This document shows, piece by piece, positions 17,434 through 24,593 of a stretch of 64,000 nt of DNA (position 1 is its first letter; each line of letters opens with the position of its first letter). This stretch comes from Candidatus Minthosoma equi. GTDB taxonomy: Bacteria; Bacteroidota; Bacteroidia; Bacteroidales; Bacteroidaceae. The notes under the pieces are model-generated. The model did not search any database. It worked only from the letters and a program-made list of their open reading frames with translations, and was not told the DNA's origin. Position numbers and translations under genes: made by a program. The stretch spans positions 1-64,000 of the forward strand of contig JAGHUI010000006.1 in NCBI GenBank assembly GCA_018064885.1. The letters are read 5' to 3'.

Positions 17434-20400
17434 ATGAAGAAAACTTTACTCACAGCAGCAATTGCCTTCTTGGGCATTTCTGCATCGTTCGCTCAGAACT
17501 GGAAAGCTGGCGACGAAATCACTGACCAGGTGAATTGGGGTAACCTTAGCTTCACAGACGACTCTTTCGAGCCTTGGACTGTAGAATCAAGCAAAGGTAG
17601 CTTCACTAAGTCTGGCGGTTTGTTCGAAGTTTACGATGGTGCAGACGTAGATCTCTACCAGTACGTAGAACTCAAGGCTGGTATGTACCACCTCGAGTGC
17701 CAGGCTTACTATCGTTTCGGTAACTCTTGGGAAGCAGACCCAAGCTCTTACGGTACTGACTCATGGCAGGACCTTGCTCAGCTCACTGTTCAGAACGGTA
17801 CATACAACATTGACAGCAAGGAGTTCCTCGGCGGCCGCATCTTCCAGGCTCCTATCATGCCACGTCTCTTCCCTATGTACGCAGAGAAGATCTACACAAT
17901 GCCAGAAAGCGATAACCCAGGATGGGATATGTCCGACGGCTCTTACACAGTAAACGGCGAGACAGTATGGGGTCCTTGCTCTGTTCCAGGTTCTTTGGCT
18001 TGGTTCAATGCAGGTCTCTACACTCCAGCAGAGAAGGACGAGGTTACTTACAACCGCGTATCTTTCTTCGTTGCTAAGGACGGATATGTAAAGGTTGGTA
18101 TCACAAAGAAGGAAGCAAAGGAAGCTGACTCATTCATGGCTACTAACTTCAAGCTCTTCTACGACGGAGAGATCAGCGCTGACTACGAGTTCCAGATCCT
18201 TCAGGACGAAGTTGCAGATGCAAGAAACAAGGCTTACAACTTCAGCGACACATTCCAGGATGAATATGCTGCACTCTACACTTTGATGCAGGATGCCATC
18301 ATGGAAACAGAAGGCGATGAAGATGTTTCTACAGTTGAGTCTTGCAAGAAGTACATCGACATCTACAACCAGCTCACATTAGACTACACTCAGTACTATG
18401 CTCAGGCTAAGGAGCTCACAGGTCTCATTGCTAAGTGCGAGAAGATCCTCGGCAACGCTGACGACGCAGCATTCAAGGCTGCTCTCGAAGCTGCTAAGGC
18501 TGTTGAGCAGGATGGCAACGACGGCGAAGAGCCAGCTATGACTGATCCTAAGGCATACGCACAGGCAGCAGAAGCTCTTGCAGCAGCACGCGACGCATTC
18601 ATCAAGGACTTCAAGAACGAGGATGGTTCTGTAGAAGTAACTTCTTACATCACATATCCTTGGTTCTGTCTCCCAGAGTACGAGCCAACATGGGATGCTG
18701 AGAGCAACCAGTGGGTACCAAACGAGACAGTTCTCGCTATGGATTCAGAGAATGGTGAAGGCAAGACTTGGTCTGAGTTGGACGACGTTAACGGTACAAT
18801 CAGAAACGTTGCTAAGGGCGTAAACGTAAATAGCAATGTAAACTCTGTTGGCCAGTGGTTCCAGCAAGGCGGTGGCGGTAACCTCGAGGTTTACTGGAAC
18901 GACAACCTTACTTGTATCAAGAAGTGGGCTATGCCAACTGAAGATCGCCACGACGTAAGCCAGCGTCTCTCTGGTATTCCTAACGGTTACTACAAGCTCA
19001 AGGCTCTCGCACAGACTTGGATGAACGACTGGGCAAACAACTGTGAGAACCACATCTATATTAAGAGTAACGCAATGGAGTCTCACTCTCCATTCCTCGA
19101 GCCAGGCGGCTGGTGGGGCAAGGACATCAACCAGTGGAAAGAGCTTGAGACTGACATGATCCTCGTTGACGACGGTGAGCTCATCATCTCTTCACGTGAT
19201 AACGGTTTCGCAGCATTCACAGGCTTCCGCCTCTTCTACTACGGCGAAACTCCTGACTTCAACAAGCTTCTCGCTCCAGCTATCGCAGAGGTAAATGAAG
19301 CTAACACTGTTGAAAACGGTCTCTGGGCAGGCGACGTTAAGGCTGTTGAAGCTATCATGGCTAAGGTTCCTGCATCAATCACTTCTCAGGACGAGTTCTC
19401 TGTAGCAATGGAAACTATCAACGAGGCTAAGGAATACATCGCAACAGCTAAGGCTGCTATCGAGAAGTTCAGTGGCGCAACAATGGATGAGTTCAGCGCT
19501 CTCAGCACAATCTATCCTGATGGCGACGAGAACGACATTGCTTCTGTCGCTATGCTTACAGCTCTCGGTGTTGGTGAGAACGAAACTGACACATACCTCA
19601 ACGCACAGGCTGCTACTGACGACGCTGCTATGTACACTAAGTACCTCGACTTCGTTGTGAACAAGGCTAAGACTATCAACCACGCAGCTCTCGATGCAGC
19701 AATCAAGAAGCAGTATGCAGAGCTCAAGGCTGAGTACGCTAACGCTGCTAAGCTCGCTGACTTCATGGAAGAGCTCGCTGCTCCATACAACGAGGGCGTT
19801 ATCGCAAGCCTCGGCACAGCAACTCCAGACTCTCCAGTTGACGCATCTTGCCTCATCGTAAACCCAGAGTTCAAGGAGGGTCAGAAGGGCTACAACGGCG
19901 ACAACTTCACTGTTTACACAGATCCTTACACTAAAGACGCAATCATCGAGCGTTGGAACACAAACTCTAACTTCAACCAGACTATCTACTCACTCCCTGC
20001 TGGTACTTACGAAATCCAGGTACAGGCATTCTACCGCGATGGTGGCGATGCAGGCACATCATTCACTAACTGGATCTACGGTGCAGGTGAAGAGGTAGAA
20101 TGGTGGGACACTAAGGGCGCTATCCTCTACGCTAACTCAGAAGAGTCATACATCCGCTCTATCGCATCAGAGAAGTTCACAGACCGCATGGAGAAGTACT
20201 GCACTGAGATGAAGTTCCAGGGCAACTACGACATGGAGGACAACGAGATTCTTGAGCCTGTTTGGAATGAGAACACAGAAGGCAGCACAAATCACCCTTG
20301 GGACCAGTTGGTTAGCGACTATGACGACGCTGGCGAGGCTATCGAATACTTCTATCCAAACTCTGTAAACGGTTCTGTAAGCGTATGGCAGAGACATCCA

Positions 20401-20679
20401 GATGCATACTGGAACTCAGTTAAGATCAACCTCTCAGAGACTGGCAACATCACATTCGGTATCAAGGAAGAGAACAACATCGGTGGCGACTGGGTAGTTG
20501 CTAACCAGTTCAAGCTCCTCTACTACGGCTACGATCCAAACGCCATCAGCTCTGTAAACGCTACTTCTACTGCAGCAACAGAAATCTACAACGCAGCAGG
20601 TGTTCGCACATCTTCACTCCAGAAGGGTATCAACATCGTTCGCAACGGTGCTACAGTTAAGAAGATCTTCGTTAAGTAA
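17434..20679 (+). CDS. Large secreted protein with sorting-like C-terminal tail, function unknown
   Basis: The 1081-residue protein starts with a clear signal peptide (cleavage probable after ISASFAQ). The body alternates beta-sandwich-like segments rich in Trp/Tyr (for example YQYVELKAGMYHLECQAYYR and its later echo SLPAGTYEIQVQAFYRDGG) with alanine-rich helical spacers. This suggests repeated carbohydrate-binding-like modules, but no catalytic motif is recognised. The last ~35 residues (TEIYNAAGVRTSSLQKGIN...KKIFVK) resemble a type IX secretion or surface-sorting tail. Codon use is strongly biased (AAG, AAC, GCT, CTC), suggesting high expression. It has its own promoter and terminator. Confidence 0.75.
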   Translation: MKKTLLTAAIAFLGISASFAQNWKAGDEITDQVNWGNLSFTDDSFEPWTVESSKGSFTKSGGLFEVYDGADVDLYQYVELKAGMYHLECQAYYRFGNSWEADPSSYGTDSWQDLAQLTVQNGTYNIDSKEFLGGRIFQAPIMPRLFPMYAEKIYTMPESDNPGWDMSDGSYTVNGETVWGPCSVPGSLAWFNAGLYTPAEKDEVTYNRVSFFVAKDGYVKVGITKKEAKEADSFMATNFKLFYDGEISADYEFQILQDEVADARNKAYNFSDTFQDEYAALYTLMQDAIMETEGDEDVSTVESCKKYIDIYNQLTLDYTQYYAQAKELTGLIAKCEKILGNADDAAFKAALEAAKAVEQDGNDGEEPAMTDPKAYAQAAEALAAARDAFIKDFKNEDGSVEVTSYITYPWFCLPEYEPTWDAESNQWVPNETVLAMDSENGEGKTWSELDDVNGTIRNVAKGVNVNSNVNSVGQWFQQGGGGNLEVYWNDNLTCIKKWAMPTEDRHDVSQRLSGIPNGYYKLKALAQTWMNDWANNCENHIYIKSNAMESHSPFLEPGGWWGKDINQWKELETDMILVDDGELIISSRDNGFAAFTGFRLFYYGETPDFNKLLAPAIAEVNEANTVENGLWAGDVKAVEAIMAKVPASITSQDEFSVAMETINEAKEYIATAKAAIEKFSGATMDEFSALSTIYPDGDENDIASVAMLTALGVGENETDTYLNAQAATDDAAMYTKYLDFVVNKAKTINHAALDAAIKKQYAELKAEYANAAKLADFMEELAAPYNEGVIASLGTATPDSPVDASCLIVNPEFKEGQKGYNGDNFTVYTDPYTKDAIIERWNTNSNFNQTIYSLPAGTYEIQVQAFYRDGGDAGTSFTNWIYGAGEEVEWWDTKGAILYANSEESYIRSIASEKFTDRMEKYCTEMKFQGNYDMEDNEILEPVWNENTEGSTNHPWDQLVSDYDDAGEAIEYFYPNSVNGSVSVWQRHPDAYWNSVKINLSETGNITFGIKEENNIGGDWVVANQFKLLYYGYDPNAISSVNATSTAATEIYNAAGVRTSSLQKGINIVRNGATVKKIFVK

Positions 20680-20705
20680 GCACAAGCTACACATATTATT
20701 CAAAA

Positions 20706-20738
20706 AGCCATTCGGACGCTTCCGAATGGCTTTTTTTT
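20706..20738 (+). terminator. Rho-independent terminator
   Basis: AGCCATTCGGA / TCCGAATGGCT stem with a short loop, followed by a run of eight T. Ends the 1081-residue protein gene and marks the left border of the accessory island. Confidence 0.9.
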
Positions 20739-20740
20739 GT

Positions 20741-21262
20741 TCAACCAGCCTTTTGCCGCTCAAGCTTCTGCCGCAGTCTGATCGATTCAGCAGCCATAGC
20801 GTAACCTTCGTTCATGCTGCCATTCGTGCCAATCAGCACACCATTCTCCACGTATGCCATAGCCTGCACCAATGCCAGCATCTGCGGCTCATTGCTCCAC
20901 CAGAGCATATCATTCATGCCCAGATGCGTCAATTCGCACACCACAGCGATGTACGCATCCGTATTGTTATGATCCTTCAGCGGAGCCCATCGGCTGACAA
21001 TCTGCCTTATTGAGCACAATCCATGCTTTGCCATGTAGGTATGGATTGTTATGAATGCCGCCCGGAATCCGTAAGCCATGCTCTTGAATTGGCAGAAAGC
21101 CTTATCCTTCTGCTCATCTCGCAAGCCCTGCCAAGCCTGTCCGTCACGACGGATGTTCAGCGGATTGTTGTTGCGCAAGCCTCGGGCAACAGCCCCACCC
21201 CGACCCTCCCCCATAGGGAGGGAGCTGCCCTTCGGAGCGTTTGCAAATCTTGTGTTTTTCAT
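20741..21262 (-). CDS. Phage-type lysozyme-like protein (PRD1 P5-like annotation group)
   Basis: About 173 residues from ATG 21262. The conserved part begins GLRNNNPLNIRR and continues WQGL, FCQFKSMAYGFRAAFITI, IVSRWAPLKDHNNTDAYI. This pattern is seen in phage and prophage cell-wall-active or virion-associated proteins often labelled structural protein P5. Probable activity is peptidoglycan binding or cleavage, inferred. The first ~25 residues are encoded by a GC-rich palindromic repeat (codons for KGSSLPMGEGRGG), so the N-terminus or start is doubtful. It lies 7 nt downstream of the smalltalk-type gene. Confidence 0.7.
   Translation of the reverse strand: MKNTRFANAPKGSSLPMGEGRGGAVARGLRNNNPLNIRRDGQAWQGLRDEQKDKAFCQFKSMAYGFRAAFITIHTYMAKHGLCSIRQIVSRWAPLKDHNNTDAYIAVVCELTHLGMNDMLWWSNEPQMLALVQAMAYVENGVLIGTNGSMNEGYAMAAESIRLRQKLERQKAG
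21186..21240. repeat. GC-rich palindromic repeat inside a coding region
   Basis: CCCCACCCCGACCCTCCCCCATAGGGAGGGAGC plus GCCCTTCGGAGC: the same repeat family as the island's intergenic elements, here lying in frame within the 5' end of the P5-like gene. Confidence 0.7.
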
Positions 21263-21269
21263 AGTCTCT

Positions 21270-21377
21270 TTACAGCATTTTGCCGATGCAGCTCGTGATG
21301 CCGAATGCCGAAGCAATAGCCGTAAGCACAGTAAGTGCGATCTGCACCACTAATTTCCAATCTATTTTCTCTTTCAT
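21270..21377 (-). CDS. Smalltalk-type small membrane protein
   Basis: A 35-residue peptide starting MKEKIDWKLVVQIALTVLTA, with one hydrophobic helix (about residues 8-30). It matches my recollection of the Bacteroidales smalltalk protein family: short, basic IDWKLVV start, then ALTAIA(S/G)A. The function is unknown; such genes commonly sit beside HU-like and cell-wall lytic genes, as here. The size fits a holin-like role but nothing else shows it. Confidence 0.75.
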   Translation of the reverse strand: MKEKIDWKLVVQIALTVLTAIASAFGITSCIGKML

Positions 21378-21385
21378 AAATAAAA

Positions 21386-21436
21386 GACCCTCTCTGCCCT
21401 TCGGGCATCTCTCCCGTAAAGGGCGAGACCGTCCGG
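21386..21436. repeat. GC-rich palindromic repeat element
   Basis: GACCCTCTCTGCCCTTCGGG / CTCTCCCGTAAAGGGCGAG in the gap upstream of the smalltalk-type gene; member of the island repeat family. Confidence 0.7.
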
Positions 21437-21510
21437 CGCAGAGCCGAGTCATGGTTTTAAGGTTAAAGTTTAGATTTTAAGTTTTGATGTTCCAAGGATT
21501 AAGCTTTGCC

Positions 21511-21580
21511 CTTGTCCCGAAAGGCCCTCTCCCCCTCTACGGGGGAGATACCCCCTTGTGGGGAGAGAGGGTCTTTGGGA
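21511..21580. repeat. GC-rich palindromic repeat element (double hairpin)
   Basis: GGCCCTCTCCCCCTCTACGGGGGAGATACCCCCTTG then GTGGGGAGAGAGGG: nested inverted repeats between the HU-like stop (21587) and the smalltalk-type gene. Could also act as a terminator or mRNA stabiliser for the HU-like gene. Confidence 0.7.
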
Positions 21581-21586
21581 TGGGGC

Positions 21587-21985
21587 CTAATCATTAAGGC
21601 CTTCTGATGCCTGCTCAAGCTTCTGCTCAGCAATCATCGTGCGGAACTGCTTGCCAGGCACGAAGCGGATCTTCTTGTTCACCACAGTCTCTGCAGTGAC
21701 CTCCTCAGCAGTCTTCACGCACTTAGCGTTGATCTGAGGACGGAAAGAGCCGAAGTCGCCAAGCGAAACAGGATGACCGATCTCCATGTAATGCACAAGT
21801 CGGTCAATGAGGGCAGTAACCACAGCCTGAGTCTGCGATGGGTTAACACCGCAAGAGTTTGAGCACTCATCTACAAGCTGCTTGTAAGTCACCTCTGGGA
21901 AGATCACCTGCTGTGCCTTATAGACAGTAGGCTTGCCCTCCTGGAAACCAAGAATCTTCTTGATCTTTCTGATTACAAATGCCAT
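21587..21985 (-). CDS. HU-family DNA-binding protein (Bacteroidetes HU-HIG type)
   Basis: The 132 residues show the HU/IHF fold pattern: an N-terminal helical part (TYKQLVDECSNSCGV..AVVTALIDRLVHYMEIGHPVSLGDFGSFRP) where GHPVSLGDFGSFR matches the HU G-x-V-x-L-x-G-F-G-x-F signature. The N-terminal extension (MAFVIRKIKKILG) and C-terminal acidic tail are typical of the long Bacteroidetes subtype. It probably binds or bends DNA within the mobile island. A GGAG ribosome-binding site precedes ATG 21985. An 8-bp tandem repeat (TAATCGTG) lies upstream at 22050-22075. Confidence 0.88.
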   Translation of the reverse strand: MAFVIRKIKKILGFQEGKPTVYKAQQVIFPEVTYKQLVDECSNSCGVNPSQTQAVVTALIDRLVHYMEIGHPVSLGDFGSFRPQINAKCVKTAEEVTAETVVNKKIRFVPGKQFRTMIAEQKLEQASEGLND

Positions 21986-22049
21986 TGTAAATCTCCTTTC
22001 TTGTTTTCATAGTTAAACTTTCGGTTAATTGTGTTTTTCGAATTATCTA

Positions 22050-22078
22050 GTAATCGTGTAATCGTTTAATCGTGTAAT
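22050..22078. repeat. 8-bp tandem repeat TAATCGTG
   Basis: Three and a half units of TAATCGT(G/T), upstream of the HU-like gene and overlapping the stop codon of the DUF5675-like gene at 22066. Confidence 0.7.
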
Positions 22079-22494
22079 GTCTCATCGGAACACACCTCAT
22101 TTCTGATATCCACCATCATCTCCTCACCATTCACATACGCATCATACACGAGCTGTGTGAAACGTTCGAAGAGAACATCAGCACTTTCCATGCCAACAGG
22201 TCTCAGCAGAATTGCATTGAGCATCCTCTCCTTCGTCGGATGCCATCCGAACAGCGTGCATCGGTGTCCCGGCGTCTTAGCCACAGCCAGCGTCAAAGCA
22301 GAGAACTGCGAAGCCACGCACTTGCATCTGTGCACCCCCACAGGCAGGCAGAACGTGCTGCACCCCTGGAACACCTCGCTGTAATCCCTGTAATGAGGCT
22401 CACTTGTCTCACACTCAAAGTCCGTCCCCTCTACTGTGAGACGTCCCAATGCCATGTTGGCATCTCCGTAGTATCGTGTAATTGTTACTTTCAT
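22066..22494 (-). CDS. DUF5675-like protein
   Basis: About 142 residues from ATG 22494 (MKVTITRYYG). The order GRLTVEG..FECETSEPHYRDY...CLPVGVHRCKC resembles DUF5675, a family of small phage or mobile-island proteins of unknown function with a G-x-L start, an E-P motif and a later P-x-G segment. The match is weak and the family call provisional. An in-frame TTG at 22503 gives an alternative start. A 9-bp tandem array lies in its leader, and a -7 box beyond that. Confidence 0.6.
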   Translation of the reverse strand: MKVTITRYYGDANMALGRLTVEGTDFECETSEPHYRDYSEVFQGCSTFCLPVGVHRCKCVASQFSALTLAVAKTPGHRCTLFGWHPTKERMLNAILLRPVGMESADVLFERFTQLVYDAYVNGEEMMVDIRNEVCSDETLHD

Positions 22495-22511
22495 ATTCTC
22501 CAATAAAACTC

Positions 22512-22574
22512 ATAAGACCAATAAGACTAATAAGACTAATAAGACCCATAAGACTAATAGGACCAATAAGGCCA
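22512..22574. repeat. 9-bp tandem array, consensus ATAAGACTA (7 units)
   Basis: Seven directly repeated 9-mers: ATAAGACCA, ATAAGACTA, ATAAGACTA, ATAAGACCC, ATAAGACTA, ATAGGACCA, ATAAGGCCA. Decayed units can be followed to about 22592. The array lies 17 nt before the start of the minus-strand DUF5675-like gene and downstream of its promoter, so it should be in the mRNA leader. Confidence 0.9.
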
Positions 22575-22618
22575 ACAGCCCCATAACACCAATATCCCCA
22601 TGTCTCTGAATCACGCTG

Positions 22619-22626
22619 CAAAGTTA
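22619..22626 (-). promoter_or_regulatory. -7 box of the DUF5675-HU-smalltalk-P5 transcript
   Basis: The minus strand reads TAACTTTG followed by CAGCG. The 9-bp array lies between it and the first start codon. Confidence 0.6.
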
Positions 22627-22788
22627 CGGCAAAAACACGCCCCATCCAAGCATTTCTCGTGCTTGTGATGAGCAATAATGACCTACTATGACATACAATG
22701 AAAAAGACACGCATTTCCTTGCGTAATTCAATAATTTTTAGTAATTTTACAACGAAAAACTAAAACTAAAACTAAAAAGATAAAGATA

Positions 22789-22992
22789 ATGACATTCGTT
22801 TCCAAGACAGAACTGGCTCAGCGATACTTTCCCAACGTTGCGGATCGCTCAGCCCTCAACAAGCTCATGTCGCTCATCACGAGCGACACTCCCCTGCTCC
22901 ACTCCCTCATTGAACTGGGCTACCGCAAGGAGCAGCGCTACTTCTCCCCTGCCCAGCTCTCCCTCATCTTCCAGCGCTTCGGCGAACCGTAG
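22789..22992 (+). CDS. DUF4248 family protein
   Basis: The 67 residues have the family's pattern: SKTELAQRYFPNVADRSALNKLM near the start and GYRKEQRYFSPAQLSLIFQRFGEP at the end. DUF4248 proteins are small, probably winged-helix-like or DNA-binding, and accompany HU-like and primase genes in Bacteroidales islands; the function is not established. It is transcribed away from the DUF5675-like gene. The leader contains repeated ACTAAA units (22759-22777) but no clear -7 box. Confidence 0.8.
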   Translation: MTFVSKTELAQRYFPNVADRSALNKLMSLITSDTPLLHSLIELGYRKEQRYFSPAQLSLIFQRFGEP

Positions 22993-23064
22993 GATTTGTG
23001 TCCTTCGGGCCTAATTTATAATCCAATAATTACCAATAATTAAGACGATAATTGAGACAATAAT

Positions 23065-23256
23065 TTTTTTGCCTCCAACCTAAGTCAACCTAACCCAACA
23101 TATTTTTTTGAACACGAATCTTACGAATTTTACGAATAATGGCTCCTCGGAGCCACGCCATCCGGATGGCATTCGTGTAGATTCGTTCCATTCGTGTTCA
23201 GTTAATCCCATCCGCATGGTAGGTTGTTCTTTTTGACTTAGGTTGGAGGCAAAAAA
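23065..23256. repeat. 192-bp non-coding element with 24-bp perfect terminal inverted repeats
   Basis: TTTTTTGCCTCCAACCTAAG... at 23065-23088 is the exact reverse complement of 23233-23256. Inside is a second inverted pair, TGAACACGAAT near 23109 and ATTCGTGTTCA near 23190, around a GC-rich palindrome (GGCTCCTCGGAGCC; GCCATCCGGATGGC). No coding capacity. The structure is MITE-like; target-site duplication not evident. Confidence 0.8.
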
Positions 23257-23290
23257 GAGGCAAGCGATTCGTCGCCTGCCTCTTTGCTGT
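23254..23290 (-). terminator. Terminator of the Cys/His-rich protein operon
   Basis: On the minus strand AAAGAGGCAGGCGA pairs with TCGCTTGCCTCTTT and is followed by a T run supplied by the end of the 24-bp inverted repeat. Confidence 0.8.
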
Positions 23291-23292
23291 AT

Positions 23293-23490
23293 CTATTTTA
23301 TTGAAAAGATATCGTCATCCCATACTTTGGCATCTTCGAAATCCTCGAAAGATTCGAAGTTGCGCATGTTGGCACCCACGTTGCCTGAGCCAGGACCTTC
23401 GCCGAAGCCGATAGGGCTTTCCACCAACAGTTCTGTCTCGTTAACTGCCACCACAATTGCCTGTGGCATTTTATATTCTTTCTTTTTCAT
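23293..23490 (-). CDS. Small Prevotella-type peptide, unknown function
   Basis: 65 residues: MKKKEYKMPQAIVVAVNETELLVESPIGFGEGPGSG, then acidic/aromatic FESFEDFEDAKVWDDD. The general plan (basic start, P-x-I-x-V-V strand, ELL..SP, gly-rich spacer, acidic F/D/W tail) recurs in short Prevotella and Bacteroides proteins of unknown role. It begins 6 nt after the stop of the preceding gene, so it is cotranscribed with the Cys/His-rich protein. Confidence 0.6.
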   Translation of the reverse strand: MKKKEYKMPQAIVVAVNETELLVESPIGFGEGPGSGNVGANMRNFESFEDFEDAKVWDDDIFSIK

Positions 23491-23496
23491 TGTCTC

Positions 23497-24345
23497 TTAC
23501 TTGATAATTACTTTCTTAGTTATGCCATTGCCATACTTCACGATGTTCACACCATTCTGGAGCGACTGGATGCGGCGACCGCTCATGTCGTATATCTCAG
23601 CCTTGCCCTCAGTCAGAGCAGAGATGGCAGCGATTGCTGTTGCCTCATCGTCGTCGATGTTGATGCGGAGAGGCGCGCCAGATGGTGACACGTTGCCTGC
23701 GAAATACGCGCGGTAGGCAGGGATTGGGAGGCTTGCTTTTGACTTCTCTGAGCAATAGGTCTCAATGCTGTAGAGCATGCCATCGGTGGCGTAGTAACCA
23801 TCGTCAGTAAGGGTAATCACTACAGGTTCGCCATCGACATCTGTAATAGATTCTTCGTCGAGCGTGATGGACTTGTGCTGGCATCCGGTGCCGCAGTTCT
23901 GGCACACGCCGTTTTCATACTGATGCTCTATGTGGCCGCAAACTGTGCAGGCGCAGCTGCCTTCTTCCGTTGTGTGGTATTCATATCCGCTATGCTCGCA
24001 GCCAGGGATGGTGCAGAAGTGGCCATTACTGTCTGTCAACCACTGATGCTCAGTATGCCCTGGCCAGTAGCCGCAGACGGTGCACTTGCCTTCCTCCATG
24101 GTATGCTCCGCCCATGATGCACCATGTTCTGCACAACCGTTGGTGCAGACGTGCTCGTCTGATTCTACATACCAAAAGTGGTTGTCAGGCTCGATGTCGG
24201 TGAAATCGGTGTAATACTTCAGGTCGCAATAATAGCAGCCATGCACAGTGTAGCCTGGCATTGCGCAGGTAGGGTCAAATTTGTCTTCATACCATCCATG
24301 GCCAGATCCGTTACCTTCACACTCTCCTTCTGTTTCCACAGGCAT
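23497..24345 (-). CDS. Cys/His-rich repeat protein with sorting-like C-terminal tail
   Basis: 282 residues. The first ~170 have irregular repeats of H-x-C/C-x-x-CG/E-H-G units (CTVCGYWPGHTEHQW, CTIPGCEHSGYEYH, CTVCGHIEHQYENGVCQNCG), suggesting a series of small zinc knuckles. The end (AEIYDMSGRRIQSLQNGVN...KKVIIK) is a sorting-like tail similar to that of the 1081-residue secreted protein. Despite this there is no signal peptide from ATG 24345, and a good -7 box ends only 5 nt upstream, so the mRNA would be leaderless. It may be a 5'-truncated gene. Function unknown. Confidence 0.65.
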   Translation of the reverse strand: MPVETEGECEGNGSGHGWYEDKFDPTCAMPGYTVHGCYYCDLKYYTDFTDIEPDNHFWYVESDEHVCTNGCAEHGASWAEHTMEEGKCTVCGYWPGHTEHQWLTDSNGHFCTIPGCEHSGYEYHTTEEGSCACTVCGHIEHQYENGVCQNCGTGCQHKSITLDEESITDVDGEPVVITLTDDGYYATDGMLYSIETYCSEKSKASLPIPAYRAYFAGNVSPSGAPLRINIDDDEATAIAAISALTEGKAEIYDMSGRRIQSLQNGVNIVKYGNGITKKVIIK

Positions 24346-24349
24346 CGTA

Positions 24350-24357
24350 CAAAGTTA
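24350..24357 (-). promoter_or_regulatory. -7 box immediately before the Cys/His-rich protein
   Basis: The minus strand reads TAACTTTG, five nt before the ATG at 24345; leaves no room for a ribosome-binding site. Confidence 0.5.
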
Positions 24358-24376
24358 ATAAAAAGTTTTGAAATAG

Positions 24377-24449
24377 GCGTTGTTGCGAAACAATTTGTGT
24401 TGTCACGAAAGCAAAATAGCGTTGTCGCGAATCATTTTTTTGCGACAAG
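24377..24449. repeat. Three degenerate ~21-24 bp repeats (GCGTTGTYGCGAAWCAATTT)
   Basis: GCGTTGTTGCGAAACAATTT, GTGTTGTCACGAAAGCAAAATA and GCGTTGTCGCGAATCATTTTTT follow each other upstream of the Cys/His-rich gene promoter. A partial inverted copy (TTGCGACAA) follows. Confidence 0.6.
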
Positions 24450-24501
24450 GCTATAGTTTAAAAAATGGATATCAGATAAAAAGCAATTAGATGGAGATAG
24501 A

Positions 24502-24591
24502 AGGACTAGACACTCTAGATGAACTAGAGAGACTAGAGGGACTAGAGAGACTAGAAAAACTAGAAACTCTAGAGCAGCTAGAGCCTCTAGA
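24502..24591. repeat. 9-bp tandem array, consensus NNNNCTAGA (10 units)
   Basis: Ten phased 9-mers: AGGACTAGA, CACTCTAGA, TGAACTAGA, GAGACTAGA, GGGACTAGA, GAGACTAGA, AAAACTAGA, AACTCTAGA, GCAGCTAGA, GCCTCTAGA. CTAGA is invariant while the first four bases vary. The array ends 2 nt beyond the stop codon of the four-helix-bundle gene. Confidence 0.92.
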
Positions 24592-24593
24592 AG

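Noticed and set aside
22415..22714. Reading frame with LIS/LIG tripeptide repeats
   Set aside because: Translation of the ATAAGACTA array in another frame; overlaps the DUF5675-like gene and its promoter.
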